From Blakeslea trispora (lineage: Eukaryota > Mucoromycota > Mucoromycetes > Mucorales > Choanephoraceae): a stretch of 41,231 nucleotides of DNA. The notes beneath the pieces were generated by a model. That model did no database searches, was not told the origin of the DNA, and worked only from the letters and a program-made list of their open reading frames with translations. The position numbers and the translations under genes are program-made. The DNA is taken from NCBI GenBank assembly GCA_025331445.1, contig JAIWNE010000187.1, positions 1 through 41,231 on the forward strand, written 5' to 3'. Positions 1-10,302 of this stretch are shown here, one piece after another (position 1 is the first letter of the stretch; each line of letters begins with the position of its first letter).

Positions 1-1
1 T

Positions 2-822
2 TTATTTCAACAATCTCTTTCTTTCACCTTCAAGCTAGAGTAGTAACGCCAAAAAGAGAGAGAGAGAAAAAGAGGATAAGCTAGAGTGTATGTGTTGGAG
101 CATTTCTTGTGTTCTTACCACTTTCTTCACTCGAGCAAGTAAGGCAGCCGAATTAGCGTTTGCTTTACAATCCTCAACTCCATAAGGAGGAGCAATCAAG
201 ATTTCATCCATAACAACAATTGCATCTTTTGACCATCGACAAGGTAATCTATAATAATTGTTTTTATGAATGAGTCTTGGTACATAAACATAAACGAAAA
301 AAAAAGTTACGTTTTGCTTAATGCATTAAAGATATCTTGAGCTTCTTTGGATACACCTACACCCATTTTAGCTACTTGATTCCTAAATTCTTTTGTTGTC
401 TCTAATTCACGATGCTTTAGACGTTCTAATGGAATAGGAAAAATAGTGTCTTTTTTGTTTTCTCCTGAATGAACAGAGATGATCTCCTTGATGGCTGATG
501 TCTTTAAAATACGGAAACTCGGTTTTTGTTGCTGTGGTGTCGTACAATGTACTAAATTCAAAAAAGAAAGAAAGAAGGAGTTAAGGCTAATAGAGATGAG
601 TCTGCTTGGGTTGTTTATAGACTAGTAAAAAAAGAAAAGGATATCAAGCGCAAGGCAGTTGGTAATACTGTCGTAAGTATAAATGGCACCCTCTAATTGT
701 TCATTGGAAGCTGTCTTGATCTTGATGATCTTGCCAATCATACTCTCTAAGCCTCTTTTGTGACCATGTGTATTGTTGTTATTACTCTGATGTTTTTGTT
801 GACGCGTAGCAGTTTCTTCCAT
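2..822 (-). CDS. LSM12: LSM12 homolog (LSm domain + anticodon-binding-like AD domain)
   Basis: Four exons: 822-645, 548-311, 248-119, 34-2 (ATG 822-820, TAA 4-2), giving 192 aa, close to the human 195. The N-terminal third (IGKIIKIKTASNEQLEGAIY) is an LSm-type RNA-binding fold. The middle and C-terminal part (MGVGVSKEAQDIFNALSKT, then WSKDAIVVMDEILIAPPYGV) matches the LSM12 AD domain. LSM12 proteins act in RNA-linked regulation with ataxin-2-type partners; this role is family knowledge. Exons 2 to 4 use ordinary GT..AG introns and the frame closes exactly across all four. The exon 1/2 junction has no usable GT and fits an AT-AC intron, listed separately. The tiny last exon (10 codons plus stop) restores the conserved basic end better than reading through the GTAAGA donor. 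Confidence 0.88.
549..644 (-). other. Probable U12-type AT-AC intron in LSM12
   Basis: On the minus strand the intron begins ATATCCTTTT right after exon 1 (ends at 645) and ends in AC before exon 2 (starts at 548); it is 96 nt long. ATATCCTT is the minor-spliceosome 5' splice-site consensus. A CCTTAACT element inside matches the U12 branch-site consensus, about 30 nt from the AC end, longer than the usual 10-20. Removing it joins LALD to CTTP in frame, matching human LALKCP. An AT-AG ending three bases earlier is also in frame. No GT donor is available before the in-frame stop. Confidence 0.75.
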
Positions 823-823
823 A

Positions 824-1018
824 CTATTGATACTCGAAAAAAAGGGGACAAAAAGAAAGAAAAATAGATAGAGTATAGATGGTTGTAGGGGGAGAAAGGC
901 TGTTCTCTTCCTGTTCTAGTCGTAGTTTAAAATAATAAAATTCTGTTGAATGACCAACATTTCCCGAAAATGAAGTGCTTATGATCTCAAGAGGAATATC
1001 GTCCAACAGATCAACCAT
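824..1018 (-). other. 64-codon upstream ORF ending one base before the LSM12 start
   Basis: ATG at 1018-1016, TAG at 826-824; the LSM12 ATG begins at 822, so a single base separates stop and start. The first residues (MVDLLDDIPLEII) faintly resemble an F-box start, but the rest is low in information and I recognise no family. It is either a uORF that influences LSM12 translation, if the leader extends that far, or chance or relic sequence. Confidence 0.25.
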
Positions 1019-1114
1019 CCAAAAGATATAGACATTTGAGAAGTACAGTCTTGTGCTTTTAACGTAAGGATGAGTTCAAGCTGGAAAACCGACAAATTTT
1101 ACCGAGATCTTCTC

Positions 1115-1121
1115 TATAAAA
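1115..1121 (+). promoter_or_regulatory. TATA-like box upstream of the 1164 small ORF
   Basis: TATAAAA lies 43 bp before the ATG at 1164, similar to the spacing seen at the better-supported genes in this window. It supports the small ORF being expressed but is not proof. Confidence 0.35.
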
Positions 1122-1163
1122 TCGATACAAACAACGTCATCTTTGATTAATATACAGTAAAGT

Positions 1164-1280
1164 ATGGCGTATTCTTACAAATTATCGTATAAATGCTGTG
1201 TGTGTGGTACATGTGTAGTTGTGGTAGCCCTTGTACTCTTCTTAGGTTCATGGACTCCATACCAGAGGTTGTTCAATTGA
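1164..1280 (+). CDS. Possible 38-aa single-pass membrane peptide
   Basis: ATG 1164 to TGA 1280. It starts MAYSYKLSYKCCVCGTC, runs into a hydrophobic VVVVALVLFLG segment of about 15 residues, and ends SWTPYQRLFN. Cysteines cluster just before the membrane segment, a layout seen in small cysteine-rich transmembrane peptides, but I cannot assign a family. A TATA-like box sits 43 bp upstream and the ORF lies in the gap between two minus-strand genes. It could also be the first exon of a longer gene, since GTTGTT after CAGAG is a weak possible donor. Coding status is uncertain. Confidence 0.35.
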   Translation: MAYSYKLSYKCCVCGTCVVVVALVLFLGSWTPYQRLFN

Positions 1281-1538
1281 TCGCTTTTCTATAGTCATAC
1301 AAACTTTAGAAAGAAAAAAGCTCACTTTTAGATGACTGAAAGATAATTCTCAACATATCATTATCTAGGGATGTTATTGATTATTACTTTGGCTAATTTG
1401 ATTGGACAATAGAAGACTCCTAATGTTTTGTCTTGTTTTTTTTGCTGTGTTTGATAGAGATCCATGATTTCAAACAAAACTCTAACAGCCAAAAAACCTG
1501 AAAAGGATTAAAATACCACGCATAAACTAATTTTTCTT

Positions 1539-1916
1539 TTATTCGTAAAAAGAGGGTAATATATCTTTGATCAAAATACCAAATCGACGAATGGCATCGC
1601 AATAGTTTGAAAACTTTTCTTGAATAGAGATAGGTCTATTCTTGAAGCGTCCTTTGATGGTCACCATCACTTCCACTCCAACAAAAGTACAATTAGCTGG
1701 TGGTAGTCCTTGTAGGGTTTGGTTTACTTTTCTCAGTTCCGGACAAATTAGTTCTGGATGAGGAAAGTTGCCTCCAGCTGAACTGCATCTTAGTTCCCTT
1801 GTTTCTTCACGGCCATAAATCGCAGCTGTAATATTTAATTCGGTCAATCCTCTTCTTGAAAGAGCTGATACGCATAAAGTGTACACGATCAATAAATAAA
1901 GTACACACTTGAACAT
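1539..1916 (-). CDS. Secreted subtilisin-inhibitor-like (SSI, MEROPS I16 type) protein
   Basis: Single exon of 125 aa from the ATG at 1916. Residues 1-18 form a signal peptide (MFKCVLYLLIVYTLCVSA). The mature part follows the Streptomyces subtilisin inhibitor pattern: C44..GG..HP..C58, then C76-T-F-V, an internal V-T-I-K-G strand and F-S-N-Y-C106. The four cysteines would pair as C44-C58 and C76-C106. The second pair has exactly the SSI spacing of 30 residues. By alignment with SSI (P1 at the second residue after the third Cys) the scissile P1 would be Phe78, suggesting inhibition of subtilisin- or chymotrypsin-like proteases. The family is best known from actinobacteria. Inhibitory activity is inferred; the fold assignment rests on motif spacing. 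Confidence 0.72.
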   Translation of the reverse strand: MFKCVLYLLIVYTLCVSALSRRGLTELNITAAIYGREETRELRCSSAGGNFPHPELICPELRKVNQTLQGLPPANCTFVGVEVMVTIKGRFKNRPISIQEKFSNYCDAIRRFGILIKDILPSFYE

Positions 1917-1988
1917 GCTATACAAAAGAAAATGAGAAAAAGAGAAAATACACCCACTTTAATCTTATAGTAGAAAAGGAGTTAAATT

Positions 1989-2629
1989 ATGCAGATCGCC
2001 CCGAAACAAAGGATTTTGGTAAGCTTCTATTTCCTTTCTTTTTTTTTCTTTTCTCTATATGAATCTTTAATCTTGTAAGCATATTAGACAAAACTATCAT
2101 GTGTTGACTATGCTTGAACTATGGACATCTTTTTTTTTCTTGAATGCTTGTCCTGTTTCAGGCTTCATGTTTATACTTGAAAAAAAAAAGAAGGAAAGGG
2201 TGGATAGAAAGCTTTGTTCTACTAACAAAATGTTACAGCAGCCTTTTTCTTTTTTCAAAACTACTCTTCATTCTTATATACAAAAACGAGGCTCTTACAG
2301 GCTTTATTTATCACATTTCACATGCAATCTTTATTTGTTTTAGAAAGGAGGATGTCATTCCAGAATGCAGTCAAACTATTTTAAAAGATCGTTCATGTTT
2401 CATCGGAATAGTAGGAGGCGTCATGACATTAACTTATCTATTCTTCACTATTGCAAATAAGAAAAAAAAAGGGGAGAGGGGAGAGAGAGAGAGCAAAAGC
2501 GAGACAGAGCGAAAAAAAAAGAAAGGGAAGAGGAGGGGGATTTACTCTCAGTTTGACAGGTTGAACTCCTCTCAAATGACAGTGACACAATCTGGCTCAT
2601 ATTTGTCTAAATCGATTTTGAGCTATTGA
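1989..2629 (+). other. Region with one possible weak multi-exon gene ending in a membrane exon
   Basis: ATG at 1989 runs 30 nt into a good donor (TTG then GTAAGC at 2019). At 2343-2629, after a clean acceptor (TTTGTTTTAG), an open frame encodes a hydrophobic stretch (FIGIVGGVMTLTYLFFTIA) followed by a Lys/Glu/Arg-rich tail ending SYLSKSILSY. The layout is like the last membrane span and tail of a small membrane protein. I could not define the exons in between with convincing splice sites, and purine-rich runs at 2460-2540 may simply be low-complexity DNA. Treat as a hint only. Confidence 0.22.
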
Positions 2630-3421
2630 CGATCTATTAGACGGGCTAAGTAGTATAGTAGATCACTCTGCAATTATGTTGGTTTGAAATGAAGGTGATT
2701 TTTCTCCATTTAAGATCTTTACTATGTCTAGTCTAACAATCGTTTTTTTTTCTAATTTTTAGTATTCTCCCCCTCCTTTCTTTCTTGGTTTTTTCTCTCT
2801 CCCTTCAAGAGTTACGGAATCTTTATACGTTTAACTCAGTACATTCTATAAAAACAACTATAAAGTGGTTGCTAAGTAATGATCTAGCCAACTGCTTTAA
2901 GAGAAACATTCAAGTCAAATGGATACAGAGTGAATTGATAATGTTTAATCGATCTTCATCAACACATCACCTTGTTGTCACTGAACAATAATCATTCAAC
3001 TTCTCTTCTCCCTTTATTTTGTATTCAAGAATTCCTAATTCAACCATATCTTTGCTGCTATTGTATCAATAGAAATCAGCTTGAGAAGATGAATGTCTTG
3101 AAGAACTAAAATAAACGCATTATTAGATTCTGACCAATCAGATTCTTTACCTGACTTTTTTTTAGCTGTTGCTTTTCGGGGCAACTTGATCTTTCCTAAC
3201 TACAAGAGACTTTTTTTTTTCTTCTCAATTACTTTGTTTTCTTTCTTTTTCGTTGAATATTGTTGATGGCTTTATTATGGTATATTTCATTTCAAGCTTA
3301 AGAACATGAGCTATTTTTTTTTATTATATAAAATAGTAGTCTTAGCTTTTTATTCTTTCATAAGGCTAACTTTCGAAAAAAAAAACCTTCCCCAAAACCT
3401 TCCCTTTTTTTTACATATAAG
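2630..3421. other. Intergenic; leader/promoter region of the YEATS gene
   Basis: AT-rich with poly-T and poly-A runs. The 2785-2991 open frame has no recognisable content. A CTAAC branch-like element near 3365 and an AG at 3423-3424 suggest that an intron ends here and that a short first exon of the next gene lies upstream; ATG followed by GTATAT near 3280 is one possibility. Confidence 0.4.
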
Positions 3422-3424
3422 CAG

Positions 3425-4570
3425 AGTGAATATTACCAAGACATCAAGATCATTTGTCAGAATCATGTGATGAAAGGTAGCTTAAAGGCTTCTGAAGGTC
3501 ATCCTTGGCGCAACTGGAAGATCAGAGTGGTAGCTATCGACAACCATCGAGAAAAAAAGGGCAAACTCAACATCTTGCTAGATCACGTTGAGTATATGCT
3601 TCATCCTACCTTTGAAAATCCTCGACGTGTCTTTACGAAAGAACCTTATTTACTAAACGAAAAGGGCTGGGGCGAATTCGATATGCGTGTGGTTTTATAT
3701 TTTACCAATCATCTGGCAGAACCAGAAAACATCTTTTTTGATCTTCATTTTCGAGAACCCACTTATACCATTCTTCACCGAGTTCATTTTAGACAAGCTT
3801 CACCTGATCTAATACGCCTGTTGACTACAGAATTAGAACCATCACAGCCACCTTCTTCTATAGGCCAGAATGAATTCAAAAAGAGACGTACCAGTCCAGC
3901 TCTATCGACAGCTAAGAAGATCAAGACACCGCCTGCTATTGTAGGGTCACCTGCACATGATTCACCTTATAGTCGATACCCAGCATCCCCTTCTTATCAT
4001 GATGATCCGGATGATGTATTCCGAGCCATCCATGGATATAAATTACAACAACAGCAACAAAAGGACGGTGTTATTATTGATCATGTGTATACTGAAAAAG
4101 ATGTAGATAATGTGCATATGGTTCATAAAAGAGGGATGGAAGATCATGTTCGTAAAATATGGGGTATTCCCAAGGTAAATCCAGAAAAGAAAAACACCAA
4201 GAAGAGAGATTTTCATTCAGTCTGATCAATCAGAGAGAGAATAGGGTTTAGATATGTTAGAATTAGCAAGGAGATTAGCTTCTCAGCCGCCTGAAGAAAT
4301 GACTGAGGTAGAGACTATCATTTTAACGCATAGAAAAGAAGAAATGCTATTGGAAGATAATGAAGGTAAGCTTCTTTTCTTTATTTCGGGGGAAACAGCA
4401 TTCATCATTTGATTTTAGATGAATTTGTGGTTGATTTATACTCTTTGGGTCCTGATTTATTAAATCGATTATGGCAATATACCGAGCATAAGTTACGGAC
4501 AAGGAATGTCACTCAAATTTCACCATTTTCACTTGTAGAAGCAAATACCAACATGGTAGAATATGATTAG
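3425..4570 (+). CDS. YEATS-domain chromatin reader with C-terminal AHD/ET-like domain (AF9/ENL/Taf14 type)
   Basis: Exons 3425-4174, 4245-4365 and 4419-4570; at least 325 aa from Met3470. Coding similarity already begins at 3425 (DIKIICQNHVMKG), so a short 5' exon is probably missing. The YEATS domain spans roughly the first 125 residues (HPWRNWKIRVVAI, LHPTFENPRRVF, GWGEFDMRVVLYF); such domains bind acylated histone lysines. A Ser/Pro-rich linker with a basic KKRRT patch follows. The last 85 residues (DMLELARRLASQP .. EFVVDLYSLGPDLLNRLWQY) match the ANC1-homology domain, a partner-binding module in AF9/ENL and, in related form, Taf14. The intron 4175-4244 was placed by phase: only the AG at 4243-4244 joins IPK to GLDMLELA in frame. 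It converges on the ZNF598 gene with 41 bp between stops. Confidence 0.85.
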
Positions 4571-4611
4571 AAAAAAAAGGGGTTTTATTTAAATAAATGG
4601 TTTGTCTATGT

Positions 4612-6807
4612 TTAAAGTCCAACTCGGAATAAGACTTGTTTTCCTTTCTTTCCCTTTTTCTTTCTATTTTGATTGTTTTCTTCATGCTCTGATAATGGTT
4701 GGGTACTATCAGAGTCCCAAGCAGTCTGATTGGGCTTTTTCAGCAGGTTTTGAATATCAGCTCTTCGAGAGGCATTAGAGGCAGTTGGCAAAGCTGGAAA
4801 CAACTGTTGTAAATCATTATCAGACACAGTGCGTGGACTAGATGCTCCACTCCAAGGTGTCTTTGATTGAAGAGGTGCAAACCGAGCTGTGTTATGAACA
4901 GCGCCAGCATCAATAGCAGCAGAAGCAACCTTGTCCCAAACACCCGTCTTCTTTTTGTTTGTATGCGATGATCGTTTTGAACTCTCTGGATCGACTACCA
5001 AAACACGAGGAGATGCACTTTCGTTGCCAGGTGACTGGTTGATAGAGAAAGAAAGAAAAAAGAAATACAAAAGTGAGGACTAAAAAAAAAACTCTGAATA
5101 TTCATTATAAATCACTTACAGGATGCTTCTTATTGTTCCATGCTTTCACCATATCAGACTTTAAAGCACGATTGTCTATCAAGTCTTTTGCACCTGTCAA
5201 TACTTTAGCAGACAGATCTGCATCTTGATCGCATAACTGATGTACACTATTGACAAACGATTGAGCTGATGTACGAAGGCTGGTATAGTCTGTGACCAAT
5301 TGACGAAATTTGATCACTTTATCCAGGTTCTTGAAGATATCGGCCACACGATCCAGAGCAGCTGCATGGCGAGAGACAATGGCTGATTCAGATTCAATTG
5401 CAGCTGAAGAATTAGGCGTCGATCGTCCAGTACTAGGTTCCTCACCCAAGGTAGGCCACTCTTCTCTCTGAGGACTGGAGAGACTAGAGGAAGCCATTCT
5501 TGAGGATAAAAGGGCTACTGGATTGGCAGATCCATTGATATCTGGGAAATCAGAAGCTGATAACTGAGCTCCTGTTCTATCTTCCTGACGACGTGATTTA
5601 GCTGGTTGCGAAGAAGAGGCGTAATTCAAATTGACATCGACACGACTCTTGTTGGCTCTTTGTTGACGTGATAATGTGTTGCTATGCTCTTTCATCTCGT
5701 GTGCTTTCAGGTCAATGTCTGTATCGAATACTACAAACTTATTATCCAAGCATTCTCTGTATTGACACAAGTAATGTTCCTTGTTGAAATGTTTTTCCTA
5801 TGATCATAGAAATGGGGAGGTTTATTCACCAATTCTCGCTCTCTTTCCCTATTTGCTTACCAAACTATGATAATCAGCATAATATTGATGTTGAATACCG
5901 TGTCGAACACATAAATGACATTGTTCATGTTTGTCACGACAATGCTCATACAGCTCGTCAGGTCCATAAAATCGTGTCTTACAAAACACACACTCGGGAT
6001 GTCCTGTAAATCCTGTCTCGTCATCTTTGTTGAATGAGGCATCTCCCTGTCGATAATGCTTCTGTAGCTGAGCCTGTGTATACAAGGTATGCTCATGAGA
6101 GAATATCTTTTTGTTCCGCAAGCAAAGGTCACAACAAGTACGATCATGCGCTTGCTTGACATGACGCTTTAACTCGTTCCAGTTCTCAAAGGCACTCTCA
6201 CAGTCTTGGTCAGGACAATTGTATTGCATTAGAACCTGAGCCTCTTCAAACATGGCTTCTGTTTCGAATCGAATGTCGTATTTCTTGTCATAATAGGGGG
6301 TATCTTGTCGTTTATAAGACTCGTATAATTTTTCACTATCCACTGTAAACACCACACGCTTAGCTTCCACCTAAAAAAAAAATCAGACAATGGTGAATAC
6401 CCAAAATTTTAAAAGGAAGCTAGGCTCAATCATGTATACGTTTTCATTACCTTACAATAAGCACAGTTCTTTGTGCCATATAATGCTCTTAGTCGAAGTG
6501 TACACAAGTGACAGGTACGATGATCACAAGGAGCAAGTGCGTAATAGTCAATAGGTCGAGTACAGATAAAACATACTTCGCCTTCAGTATCATCATCGTC
6601 TTCTTCTTGCTGTTCGGAAGGCTTCTTTTTAAATCCCTTCAAGGGTTCTTTCTTTTTCTTGGGTTTGGAAGGCTTTTTGTCTTCTTGATTATTTTCGGAA
6701 CGCGACTTATCAGCAGGACGACGACGACGGTGACGCTTCTTGTTCTCGGCTGTTTGAGTTTGTTGTGGTGCCTCAGTAGTAGAAGGAGATGCTTGAATGG
6801 GTTCCAT
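4612..6807 (-). CDS. HEL2: Hel2/ZNF598 RING E3 ubiquitin ligase, ribosome-collision sensor
   Basis: Four exons: 6807-6451, 6370-5861, 5797-5120, 5034-4612; all junctions are phase 0, giving 655 aa. A basic, Lys/Arg-rich N-terminus (about residues 20-65) precedes a RING finger (CFICTRPIDYYALAPCDHRT..CHLC..NCAYC, about 79-119). Then comes the ZNF598 array of C2H2-like fingers (CPDQDCESAFENWNELKRHV, CCDLCLRNKKIFSHEHTLYT, CVFCKTRFYGPDELYEHC, CHLC..QHQYYADYHSL, HYLCQYRECLDNKFVVF). The C-terminal half is low-complexity with WPTLGEE and FPALPTA motifs and a Lys-rich end. Family knowledge: it ubiquitinates small-subunit ribosomal proteins on collided ribosomes to start ribosome-associated quality control. 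Finger order and spacing match human ZNF598 well. Confidence 0.93.
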
Positions 6808-7068
6808 TATATTACAATAGTGTCTATAAAGTCTAATAGGGTGTCTCTTTTTTTTTTTAAGAAAAAAAACAGAAAAGCGGAAAAATAAACCTTTATCTTT
6901 TTTTTTCTCTCTCTCTTTTGCTGCGGGAGTTTCATTAAAGTCTTATATGATTAAGTAAGCAGATTTTCTAAATGCGACCTGCTATTCATTTATGATTCTC
7001 TCTAAAAGCTCAATTTATTGAACACTGTTACTCAATTCAAGCAGGCTACAGTAAAGTATCATACATGC

Positions 7069-7085
7069 ATATATATATATATATA
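7069..7085. repeat. (AT)n microsatellite
   Basis: About eight uninterrupted AT dinucleotides in intergenic DNA. Confidence 0.9.
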
Positions 7086-8568
7086 CATCTTGAATCAAAG
7101 TAGAACAGGAACCTGACTGGAGAAATTAGGCCTAAATCCACAAACATGTTGCATTTTGTATAATAAGCATTTCGTGTTACAGTTTAAGGGTCTACTTTAC
7201 ACCTGAAAACTGCGCACTTTCTTTTTTGGTTTGCAACATGCTTTATACCTTGAGTAGCATGAATATAGCTTGTTATACACACTGTAGAGTCCAAAGAATA
7301 AGAAGAAAATGATTAAAGAAATACTCTACAAGTCTTAAGTATGTGAACTTTTCCCTAAATCTAACTTTCTCTTTTCTACATGCTTCTTCTTCTTTTCTCT
7401 CTTTTGAAGATGAACTCTTGTGTGCTATATTGCAACAGTAGGAAGGAGCAAATGAAATTGGTCAGAAAAAAAAAACGAAAACGTTATAACAGTGAGACCC
7501 CGATTTAGGCATAAATGCAGCTCTGAAAATTCGATTGATGCGTAAGAATCTTGGGCAGAGATAAGGCTTACCATTTCCGAGTTTATTAGATGTCATAAAA
7601 CTCAGCATGAGCAAAATATATACTATATTGAAGCACCTGCTTTTAATGAAGCAAGCCTCCTCTAAAAGAGAGAAAATAGGATGGGTTGATTTAATTCATG
7701 TTGACAGTACAATGGTGCTATGATTAGTTTGAGAGCTTGAATTATGACTGATCGATTATTCCTCAGATGGATAGTGTGCCTCTACAACATTAAGAGAAAG
7801 TCAACTCCAACAAAAAATGTATGAAGCAACAATACATTTAACACGCGATAACTAATCAAGACTGTGATACATCTCTTAAGCTATGGGTTTCTTTTTTTTT
7901 TTCAAATTCTTACATCTGTTAGTATCTTATCAACATATTACTCTACTGATCAGACTGTACTTACTCTCTTCATGAATTCTGCAAGTCTTTGTATACTTTC
8001 GTTCTTCTCTCTCTTTATATAAACGGTTACTGGGGGAATTTCCATTGAAAAAAGGGGAAACTTTCTCTTTTTTGGGTCACTCTCAAAAAAAAACCATCAA
8101 GATCCGCCTATTACTCAACTGATGACAAAAGCTTTATTCTTTCCTAAAAGAGACACATTTATACTTCACGATCATTGTTTTTTGTTTTCAAGAACAAATG
8201 GGCTAATGCAGGCGCTTAATGACTTTGTCTGTCACATGACTCTATACAGCATTACTTTGGATACTGTTATACAATAGATTCATTTTCTTTAAAATCGATT
8301 GATTGTGTCCATTAAAAGAAAAGGGCTATTTTATACCTTGAACAACAATAGCTATTTTGAGATACCTAAATCTTTGTTTTGCTCAATCTTCTTCTCTAAT
8401 GCATGTACAATATGTCAAATCGCATCTGAAATAAAAGGAGAATGATGCAACAGGAGTGAAGCTGTTACATAAAATGTATATAGAAAATAAAAAAGGACCC
8501 TGATGATCTCATCAATACTTGATCAATTTACTGATATTATTATTTAAAAGCAAGTTAGGGGAAGAAAT

Positions 8569-8587
8569 GTGTGTGTGTGTGTGTGTG
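8569..8587. repeat. (GT)n microsatellite
   Basis: About nine uninterrupted GT dinucleotides, 270 bp upstream of the small coiled-coil ORF. Confidence 0.9.
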
Positions 8588-8857
8588 ATTAGAAACTATT
8601 TAAAGTATAAGTGAACACTTTGAAGGAGTTGAGAATATGTTGAGTTGATTTTTATTTAGAGGAGAATAATGAGAATCAATCATGCTGATTACACACTTGT
8701 TGAGAAGGGGAAAGAAAAGCTTCTACTGAAGAAGTAAATGAAGGGAAAACAAATGTCCAAAAAGAAAAAAGGGAGGTTGAAATAACTTGTTATAAAAATA
8801 AGCATTTTGTGTTTTCGAAAGAAATTCTTTTAACATATTTTCTTTCTTCCAGCTTAC

Positions 8858-9097
8858 ATGACAGATTCTATCAATTATCGCCCTAACCGCAATGGATCGT
8901 TTCCATCTGAAGGCAGAAGAGAAATGATGATACGCAAAGACTCATCAACCTCAATACTGTTAACAAGGGAACAACAACTTCGAGAAGACATTGCAAGACT
9001 AAGAAGAGAAGAACAAGAGCTGTGCGAGAAGGATAGCTGGGTCAAGCAAAACATTATGATGATTCGTGAAAAGATTTCTGCTGGAAGCTATTATTAG
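8858..9097 (+). CDS. Small hypothetical coiled-coil protein (79 aa)
   Basis: ATG 8858 to TAG 9097. The N-terminal 30 residues are polar and probably disordered. Residues 34-74 (LTREQQLREDIARLRREEQE and on through EKDSWVKQNIMMIREKI) form a strongly charged amphipathic helix with heptad-like Leu/Ile spacing, so a dimerising coiled coil is likely. The sequence complexity and codon use look coding, unlike the surrounding AT-rich spacer. A TTCTTCCAG acceptor-like element six bases before the ATG suggests an intron in the 5' UTR or a missing upstream exon. I do not recognise the family. Confidence 0.5.
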   Translation: MTDSINYRPNRNGSFPSEGRREMMIRKDSSTSILLTREQQLREDIARLRREEQELCEKDSWVKQNIMMIREKISAGSYY

Positions 9098-10302
9098 AAA
9101 AGGATCAAATGCAAATAAAAAAATAGTATTATCATGTAATTTTTATTTTTGAATCTTCATAGCAAGAAAAACATGTCTTGACAGGACTTGTCTAGTATCA
9201 CTTTTTAGCCCAAAGCAATACATTTAGTCTTGTTTCATACCTTTCTTTTGTCTTGATCAAATGAGCAAGCATAATGAAGCAACAGCATCAGAACAAAACC
9301 ACGTATATAAGTAGAACACAAAGACCAATTTCAACTGCAACTTTGATTAAAAAAGATTGTTTATAAAATAGCTTATTTTGCTTAGAATGAGATTGATGAA
9401 AGCATTGTAGCTAACGTTTAGTGTCGATTGCGCCTAACAAAAAAAATTCAGCCTATTTCATTTGATTTGTGTAGATAGAAGAGACCAAACAAATCACATG
9501 GTCATATCTAGAGCATTGACTTATTGTAAGGCAGGGTTGATCTCTTATCTTTTGTTATTAACTAGCTTGTATCAGAGGCAGTGGTTGCTCCTATAACCAA
9601 AAATAGCCTGAGGGACTGTCCCTAAACTTGTACATTCGTTCCTCCCCTTATCATGCCAGAACGCTAATAACAGGATGAAAGTTGAGAGTCATTGAGAGCT
9701 AACCGCCTTTTCAAGAATCTGGATAAATTCTGTGACATTGAGCAGGACTGGTAGTGGAGATTGAACCAAATGATCAGACATCCGAACATCTGGGTGTCTG
9801 GATTCATCCCCTCAATTATAGCTGGGAAAGTTGTTCTACAGTATACTTCGCTTTTTGATCTTATAGTGTGAAGAAATTAAGTAAACTAATGTTGTTTTAG
9901 TGAAAAAAAAGCATTGTTTTCCTTTAGATAGTATCATGTCCATTTAAGTAGAATGTAGCATAATTCATTTTTCCTTTTTTTTGGTTACTTATTAAAGCAT
10001 AATGCTCTTTTCTGGCGAAAACGGAGAAATCCATATTGTTATACCTATAAATACTAACTAGCTTTTAAGCAAAACGCTTTGTGTTGATAAACTTGCCACC
10101 ACTGCAAACCATCCAATAGTCGAAAGCAATGAGGTTGGACTACATTAAAGATGCTCATGAGTGTGACTGTAATCGCGCATCGCGTACCTAGAAAATTTAA
10201 ATACGCGCTTTGAAATTTTGAGAAAACTAAAAAAAAAAAAAGTTTCTTTCCTTTTCTTCTTTTTGATAAAAAAAAAAGAAAAAAGAAAGAGACAAGACCA
10301 CG
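9098..10302. other. 1.2 kb intergenic, no gene seen
   Basis: AT-rich spacer between the small coiled-coil gene and Ctf4. No ORF over 60 codons, no tRNA-like structure and no clear repeat noticed. The final 100 bp is rich in A and T runs, and the sequence before the Ctf4 ATG (10303) is purine-rich, as expected of a short leader. Confidence 0.5.

Larger units (their letters stand above)
6830..8857. other. About 2 kb intergenic, no gene seen
   Basis: AT-rich DNA with poly-A/poly-T runs, an (AT)n tract at 7069-7085 and a (GT)n tract at 8569-8587. I see no tRNA-like cloverleaf, no ORF of note and no transposon ends. The left edge holds the ZNF598 promoter. The right edge presumably holds the promoter of the 8858 ORF, with an AG (TTCTTCCAG at 8844-8852) that could be the end of a 5'-UTR intron. 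Confidence 0.5.

Noticed and set aside
2144..2629. 161-aa plus-strand ORF taken as a single coding region
   Set aside because: Its first half is Lys/Phe/Leu-rich translation of poly-A/T DNA. Only the part after the 2342 acceptor looks coding, and that is noted as a weak exon.
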